A stretch of 37,441 nt of DNA. Origin: Oscillospiraceae bacterium. GTDB lineage: Bacteria > Bacillota > Clostridia > Oscillospirales > CAG-272. A program made the position numbers and the translations under genes. The notes under the pieces are model-generated. The model had not been told where the DNA came from. It saw only the letters and a program-made list of their open reading frames with translations, and did no database searches. Where the stretch lies: the NCBI GenBank assembly GCA_015063485.1, contig SVUA01000015.1, forward strand, positions 1 to 37,441, in the 5' to 3' direction. Of this stretch, positions 33,601 through 37,441 are shown piece after piece. The stretch's first letter is position 1. Every line of letters starts with the position of its first letter.

Positions 33601-34376
33601 TTATTTCAAGCAGTCAAGAATAGTCTGCGCAATAGCCTTGTGTCCTATATCGCTCGGATGACAGGAGTCGCCCGCGACACCCGAAAGCCAATCCTGCTGA
33701 CCATAGTTTTCAGTACCGATAACAAGATGATCCATCCATGCTTTGTGAAGATCGATCAAAGGGATCTGTCTTGCCTTGGCAATAGAGCGCATCTTGTTTG
33801 CGTAAGGATCAAGATTGCTTATGTTTGAATCGCCTGTGTCATTGTAGGACGGAGTCATGAGAATTATGTCGGCGTTAGGCGCGCCTTTTTCGATCTCGTC
33901 AATAAGCGCGTTGAGATTATCAGCGAAAGTCTCGCTTGTCACGTACTTGCACGGGTCACATTTAAGAGCGTCGTTGATGCCGACGTTTATGATAAACAGA
34001 TCTGCCGTTCTGCCACCGATCTCTTTACCGATAAAATCGGTCTTTCTGTTGAGCAGTCTTTGCACGGTGTTTCCGCCTATACCTGAACGTATGACGGAAA
34101 GAATACCGTTGTTACCTCTTTGTATTTCTATAGGCCCGTCGTATTTCAATAACGGCAGAAGTGCCCCGTCCGTTGTTGGATGGCGCTTACCGTCGTAACG
34201 GACAATGCGCTTATTTTCGTATTTTTTTGCAAGTCCCTCGGCAACATAGGCAACGTACGTTGTTTCATCAGACGATGCGGAGCCCCCTCGGTAATACTGT
34301 CTCCGACGAAAAATATAGAGAAGCTGTCGGCGTTGTCCATTGTATTAACGATATCTTTAATGTCAATATTTCGCAT
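33601..34376 (-). pseudogene. SGNH hydrolase broken by a frameshift
   Basis: The N-terminal frame from ATG 34376 (MRNIDIKDIV) reaches SIFFVGDSITEG, the SGNH nucleophile block, then goes off frame. In another frame the sequence continues GSASSDETTYVAYVAEGLAK, LLPLLKYDGPIEI, then the frame from 34149 with SGIGGNT, VGINDAL and DSCHPSDIGH (blocks II, III, V). The switch falls in a run of five C (plus strand 34283-34287); one more base would restore a single protein of about 259 residues. The promoter and AAGGAG SD are intact. Possible explanations: recent mutation, slippage or phase variation, or a read error. It is a paralogue of the intact SGNH gene at 7397. Confidence 0.85.
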
Positions 34377-34424
34377 TTTTAATACTCCTTTTTGTATAGG
34401 TTTTCAGGTTGCGATGTCGGGCAA

Positions 34425-34453
34425 ATTATAACACGAATGCCCTAAGAAGTCAA
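34425..34453 (-). promoter_or_regulatory. Promoter of the broken SGNH gene
   Basis: On the minus strand, TTGACT (34448-34453), 17-base spacer and TATAAT (34425-34430). Confidence 0.75.
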
Positions 34454-34525
34454 TAGGATATATATATATAATGATAAAATTTTCCGCAAAAACACAATAA
34501 AAAATTAATTTTTTTTAAAAAGGGG

Positions 34526-34554
34526 TTGCAAAAGAGAAAAAAGTGTGATATAAT
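34526..34554 (+). promoter_or_regulatory. Promoter of tRNA-Trp
   Basis: TTGCAA (34526-34531), 17-base spacer, TATAAT (34549-34554). A palindrome GTTCGA-TAT-TCGAAC (34561-34575) lies between it and the tRNA. Confidence 0.75.
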
Positions 34555-34583
34555 AATTCTGTTCGATATTCGAACGAAAATAC

Positions 34584-34659
34584 AGGGGTATAGCTCAGCT
34601 GGTAGAGTACCGGTCTCCAAAACCGTGGGTCGCGGGTTCGAATCCTCCTGCCCCTGCCA
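34584..34659 (+). tRNA. tRNA-Trp (anticodon CCA)
   Basis: 76 bases with acceptor AGGGGTA/TGCCCCT, D arm GCTC/GAGT, anticodon loop CTCCAAA (anticodon CCA), TTCGAAT loop and encoded CCA. Two weak points: C27 faces U43 in the anticodon stem, and the T stem GCGGG/CCTCC has a C50-C64 mismatch plus a G-U pair. Confidence 0.93.
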
Positions 34660-34660
34660 T

Positions 34661-34688
34661 AACCGAAGCCAAACGGCTTCGGTTTTTC
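34661..34688 (+). terminator. tRNA-Trp terminator
   Basis: ACCGAAGCC, loop AAAC, GGCTTCGGT followed by TTTTC, directly after the encoded CCA. Confidence 0.9.
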
Positions 34689-34825
34689 TTTTATCTGGTG
34701 TTTTTGCGTGTTTTTTTGTCTGGAATGCATTTTTTGACGGATTTTCAGGTGGATTTTTTATGGACACAAGAGTATCATCGTTCTGTTTCGTCCAAAGCGT
34801 GACAATAATTCCGTTTGGTACATCA

Positions 34826-34859
34826 TCAAAAAAGCATCACGAGCGTCAAAAGAGCATCA
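34826..34859 (+). repeat. 20-bp-spaced direct repeat TCAAAA(A/G)AGCATCA
   Basis: TCAAAAAAGCATCA (34826-34839) and TCAAAAGAGCATCA (34846-34859) match at 13 of 14 bases with a 20-bp period. They lie between tRNA-Trp and the vbhA promoter. Candidate integrase arm sites or an antitoxin/repressor operator. The rest of 34689-34938 has no supported gene. Confidence 0.55.
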
Positions 34860-34878
34860 GTTTTATCATAAATTGCTA

Positions 34879-34907
34879 TTGAATTATCAAGGACTTTATG
34901 GTATAAT
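34879..34907 (+). promoter_or_regulatory. Promoter of the vbhA-fic operon
   Basis: TTGAAT (34879-34884), 17-base spacer, TATAAT (34902-34907), with AGGAGG at 34924-34929 before the start at 34939. Confidence 0.8.
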
Positions 34908-34938
34908 AAGTTTAGATTTCAATAGGAGGTAGCTTCTT

Positions 34939-35109
34939 ATGAGTAATACTGCAATTCTAAAAGCAATAGCAAATGCCGAGGCATCCATTAATATGGAAGG
35001 ACTAAAGGTATCGGACTCTTGCAAAGAGCTTTGTCAAAGGCTTTTGCGTAAAGAAATCACCTTTGAAGAATATCTGAAACTGGTTATGGCAACCGAGGAG
35101 CATTCATGA
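34939..35109 (+). CDS. VbhA-like antitoxin of a Fic toxin
   Basis: 56 residues: MSNTAILKAIANAEASINME then GLKVSDSCKELCQRLL and EITFEEYLKLVMATEE. The segment Ser16-Ile-Asn-Met-Glu20-Gly21 fits the class I Fic inhibitory motif (S/T)xxxE(G/N), whose Glu blocks ATP binding in the partner Fic active site. A second helix with EITFEEYL matches the VbhA-type antitoxin layout. Its TGA overlaps the fic ATG (ATGA), so the two are translationally coupled, antitoxin first. A strong AGGAGG lies nine bases before the start. Confidence 0.85.
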   Translation: MSNTAILKAIANAEASINMEGLKVSDSCKELCQRLLRKEITFEEYLKLVMATEEHS

Positions 35110-35720
35110 AGTATAGCTTGAATCCATCGTCAGATAATTGCTATGAAGGTACAACTTGTTTGGTAAATAAATTTGATATCCGAGATGAAAATAAACTTTC
35201 GGAAATCGAGGCAAAGATCACTTTCGCAAAAACCGCAATGCTTGACGATGCACCTATTGAAGGAATTTTTGATTTTGAACATTATAAAAAGATTCATAAA
35301 TTTTTATTCTGTGAACTTTACGATTGGGCTGGGCAAATACGAACAGTAAACATCTCTAAAAAAAGAACAAGCTTTACGGATTTCAAACAAATTGAAAGTG
35401 TGGCTATCGCTTGCTTTGACAAGATCCCAAATGGTTATCTTGAAAATTTGACGTTTGATGAATTTGCCTACCGTATTGCCGAACTGTATAATGATATCAA
35501 TCATATTCACCCATTCCGTGAAGGAAACGGACGTGTAGAACGTGTCTTTTTTACACAACTGATTCGGGAGCATGGATATGATATCAACTTTTCAGAAATC
35601 GATACGGACGAACTTATGGCAGCAACGATTTATGCTGCCGGAGGAGTAATGGATTTGTTAATTGACTTTTTTAAGGAAGCTATTACTGATCCAAATACTG
35701 ATTTTAATATGACTATGTAA
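35106..35720 (+). CDS. fic: Fic-domain AMP-transferase toxin
   Basis: 204 residues. The Fic core motif HPFREGNGRVER starts at catalytic His135, with Glu139 in the metal position and the anion-binding GNGR (140-143). LYDWAGQIRTVNISKKRTSF supplies the beta-hairpin flap. No N-terminal inhibitory helix is present, which fits a class I Fic whose inhibition comes from the separate VbhA-like protein upstream. Such toxins usually AMPylate a target such as GyrB/ParE; the target here is not known. It is followed by a terminator and lies beside an integrase gene, so it is probably cargo of a mobile element. Confidence 0.92.
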   Translation: MKYSLNPSSDNCYEGTTCLVNKFDIRDENKLSEIEAKITFAKTAMLDDAPIEGIFDFEHYKKIHKFLFCELYDWAGQIRTVNISKKRTSFTDFKQIESVAIACFDKIPNGYLENLTFDEFAYRIAELYNDINHIHPFREGNGRVERVFFTQLIREHGYDINFSEIDTDELMAATIYAAGGVMDLLIDFFKEAITDPNTDFNMTM

Positions 35721-35723
35721 AGC

Positions 35724-35756
35724 AAGGCGACTCTCCGTTTGAGAGTCGCCTTTTAT
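35724..35756 (+). terminator. Bidirectional terminator, fic / integrase
   Basis: AAGGCGACTCTC, loop CGTTT, GAGAGTCGCCTT followed by TTATTT; lies between convergent genes. Confidence 0.9.
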
Positions 35757-35785
35757 TTGTCTTCTGCGATGCAATTTTTGCGTCT

Positions 35786-37006
35786 TCACAGGCAGAAGTC
35801 GTTGGTGATGCCGTTGAGCATTGATGTGTCCTTTTTTACATAGTATATCTCTGTGACCTGTGTTGTAGAGTGTCCGAGCAGGTCGGCTACTTGCTTTACG
35901 GTGAGTGCTTTTACGGTTCCATCGGGTTGCTTCACTCCGTTGACGAGGTTGGTGGCGAATGTGTGTCGTAAGCTATGAAGCCCTTTACTCTCTATACCCG
36001 CGCCTTCCAGCAGTCTATGGTATCTGCGTCTGAACACATCAGGTTTAGTGTAGTCGCCTTTTTCATCACATATTAGCGGACTATCTTCGCCAAAGTAGTA
36101 TTCTTGTCGTAGCTCTTGTATCATTTTTATTGCGGTATCATTTAGTGGTATATCTCTTTTGCTTGTATTGCTTTTTAGCTTACCTACCTTGACCTCCGTA
36201 GAGCTGTCAGAACGCTCTACACCGTCTCTTTTGTTTACGACCTTCACTCCCCTCTGCACGTGCAGAACTCGTCTCTCAAGGTCTATATCGCTGTTCAGAA
36301 CGCCTAACATCTCGCCTGCTCGCAATCCTGTGTTAAGCATAAGGATATACGCTCCTGCTTGGCGGTAGGGTTTCTTGCCTGTTTTGTACTGTTTATTTGC
36401 TTCTGTCTTTAATCTTTTAATTTCCTCTGCCGTGAATACTGTCACGGTTTCGTTTGTTGGTAGGTCTTCCTTTTCTTGAATCGCGTAGAAATTGCTTTTC
36501 TTAATCATCGGTGCAGCATTCATTGGGTTTCTCGTAATCAGCTCCTCTTGAGTCAGATGTTTAAAGTAATCTCCGAGGATAATGTGTACCTTTTTCACCG
36601 TCGTATAAGCATAGCCCTCATTCATCCAATGATTGAGGACTTTTTTGATGTCGGCTGCCGTAATGTTGCCGACGATTTTGTTGCCTATCAAGGGGTATAT
36701 TTGGTTCTCTGCGGTGCATTCGTATCTGTCGTAGGTCGTTCTCTCAACAGATGGGAACTTGAACACTCGAAGCCAATTTGTCATACTCTCTTTGAGGGTT
36801 TTGTTAGCTTCTACCGAGGCTTCAATCTCATTGTTGAAGTTTTCGATATAAGCGGTCATTTTCTTGTTGACCGCTTGTTTAGTCGTCCCAGAGAAGCTCT
36901 TTCTTTTTCTCTCTCCGCTCTCGTCCATATACCATACTGTACCTCCCCAGCGACCGTCTGTTCGTTTGAAGGCATTTCCGTTTGTTAATAGTTTTTTCGT
37001 TGCCAT
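35786..37006 (-). CDS. int: Tyrosine recombinase / phage-type integrase
   Basis: 406 residues. An N-terminal DNA-binding beta-sheet segment (RTDGRWGGTVWYMDESGERK, about 14-40), a SAM-like core-binding domain (about 65-170), and a catalytic domain with Arg229 (NTGLRAGEM), a Lys near 276, His344 and Arg347 (LHSLRHTFA), His379 (DLLGHSTT) and Tyr388/389. All catalytic residues are present, so it should be active. GAAAGGAG lies before the ATG. Its reading direction points toward fic and tRNA-Trp, as expected for an element integrated at or near that tRNA. The rest of the element would lie to the right of the window. Confidence 0.93.
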   Translation of the reverse strand: MATKKLLTNGNAFKRTDGRWGGTVWYMDESGERKRKSFSGTTKQAVNKKMTAYIENFNNEIEASVEANKTLKESMTNWLRVFKFPSVERTTYDRYECTAENQIYPLIGNKIVGNITAADIKKVLNHWMNEGYAYTTVKKVHIILGDYFKHLTQEELITRNPMNAAPMIKKSNFYAIQEKEDLPTNETVTVFTAEEIKRLKTEANKQYKTGKKPYRQAGAYILMLNTGLRAGEMLGVLNSDIDLERRVLHVQRGVKVVNKRDGVERSDSSTEVKVGKLKSNTSKRDIPLNDTAIKMIQELRQEYYFGEDSPLICDEKGDYTKPDVFRRRYHRLLEGAGIESKGLHSLRHTFATNLVNGVKQPDGTVKALTVKQVADLLGHSTTQVTEIYYVKKDTSMLNGITNDFCL

Positions 37007-37109
37007 AGTTTTCTCCTTTCTTTTACTAACAACAATACCACAAAGATTCGTATATATCCAGCGGTATCGTTGAGAATTATCAATTTGTTATCAATTACGA
37101 GTAATAAGA

Positions 37110-37155
37110 AAAAGGCGCCAAGGGTAGACATTACCTATCCCTTGATACGCCTTTT
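37110..37155. terminator. Hairpin upstream of the integrase gene
   Basis: AAAGGCG (37111-37117) and CAAGGG (37119-37124) pair with CCCTTG (37139-37144) and CGCCTTT (37148-37154), with T-runs on both strands. It may terminate transcription coming from the element on the right. The remaining bases 37007-37109 and 37156-37441 show no gene I can support; a 61-codon basic minus-strand frame (37135-37320) runs into the hairpin and lacks an SD. Confidence 0.6.
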
Positions 37156-37441
37156 GTTTTGAGGTATTTGTGCCCGAAATTTCGTCAATCTGGCGCCAGC
37201 AGACACCTTTTGTTTGTGTTGTGACCTATACATGCTTTTAATTGAAAGTCCTTGAAACACCTCGTCTTTTGCCTCTCGCTCGGCGTTGCCGTGCGATGTG
37301 TTACGCCGTGAATGAGACACGGCTTTATCCTGCTATAATATAAACCGTAGGTATTTTGCCGTTAAAATTGCATAATAGGTGAATATCTATGCAGAAAGCA
37401 CTGACCTTCTATTCTCCGTGAAAACATAGTTTTTCTGCAAG

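Noticed and set aside
34450-34767. Minus-strand open frame over tRNA-Trp ending in a SNPRPTVLETGTLPAELYP-like peptide
   Set aside because: This peptide pattern is the well-known antisense translation of a tRNA gene (anticodon and T arms), not a protein.
37135-37320. 61-codon basic minus-strand frame upstream of int, considered as an excisionase
   Set aside because: No SD, no recognisable winged-helix excisionase pattern, and its end lies in the terminator-like hairpin.

Overview
The window looks like a chromosomal segment of an anaerobic Clostridia-type Firmicute, probably an uncultured gut or rumen lineage. The grounds are a SpoIIE sporulation phosphatase, a maf-mreBCD-PBP2 cell-shape operon, AGGAGG-type ribosome binding sites, near-consensus TTGACA-17-TATAAT promoters, TTG starts placed next to good SD sequences, and clostridial-style tRNAs with encoded CCA. 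The genus cannot be named from sequence alone. Coding density is high, with both strands used and strong bidirectional hairpin terminators between convergent genes.

Region 1 (1-900) is the tail of an rRNA operon: the last bases of 23S rRNA, tRNA-Lys(CTT), two tandem 5S rRNA genes, a broken tRNA-Asn copy interrupted by a structured insert, an intact tRNA-Asn(GTT) and a terminator. Region 2 (900-7400) holds a cluster of tiny palindromes, a methyltransferase gene with one in-frame stop, a LysR/MFS divergent pair, a GpsA-like dehydrogenase/DeoR divergent pair, and an HTH protein with a repeat-rich C-terminal half. Region 3 (7400-9990) has an SGNH hydrolase divergent from a TIM-barrel isomerase-HAD phosphatase operon, then a small DUF4177 protein.

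Region 4 (10.1-19.8 kb) is a secretion and carbohydrate block. It contains a 1277-residue secreted protein with two lamin-tail-like repeats and an alpha/beta-hydrolase domain, followed by a 53-residue peptide gene. A CPA2-type antiporter, a GH39-like glycosidase and a divergent DUF4965-type (glutaminase A-like) protein follow, then a 56-residue conserved-looking small protein. Region 5 (20-29.7 kb) is spoIIE, a 124-bp MITE-like palindrome, and the leftward operon maf-mreB-(LRR membrane protein)-mreC-mreD-CPBP protease-PBP2. Two membrane proteins are interleaved with the usual elongasome genes.

Region 6 (29.8-34.4 kb) has birA-tmk, then a sugar-phosphate isomerase/Gfo-Idh-MocA oxidoreductase operon with a palindrome inside its promoter spacer, and a second SGNH hydrolase broken by one base in a G-run. 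Region 7 (34.5 kb to the end) looks like the edge of an integrative element: tRNA-Trp, a 20-bp-spaced direct repeat, a VbhA/Fic toxin-antitoxin pair and a tyrosine recombinase.

No CRISPR array, restriction system or insertion-sequence transposase was seen. The most distinctive observations are the compensatory helix changes between the tandem 5S genes, the structured insert in the tRNA-Asn copy, the LRR protein between mreB and mreC, the HTH/repeat fusion, and the secreted hydrolase with its tail peptide gene.
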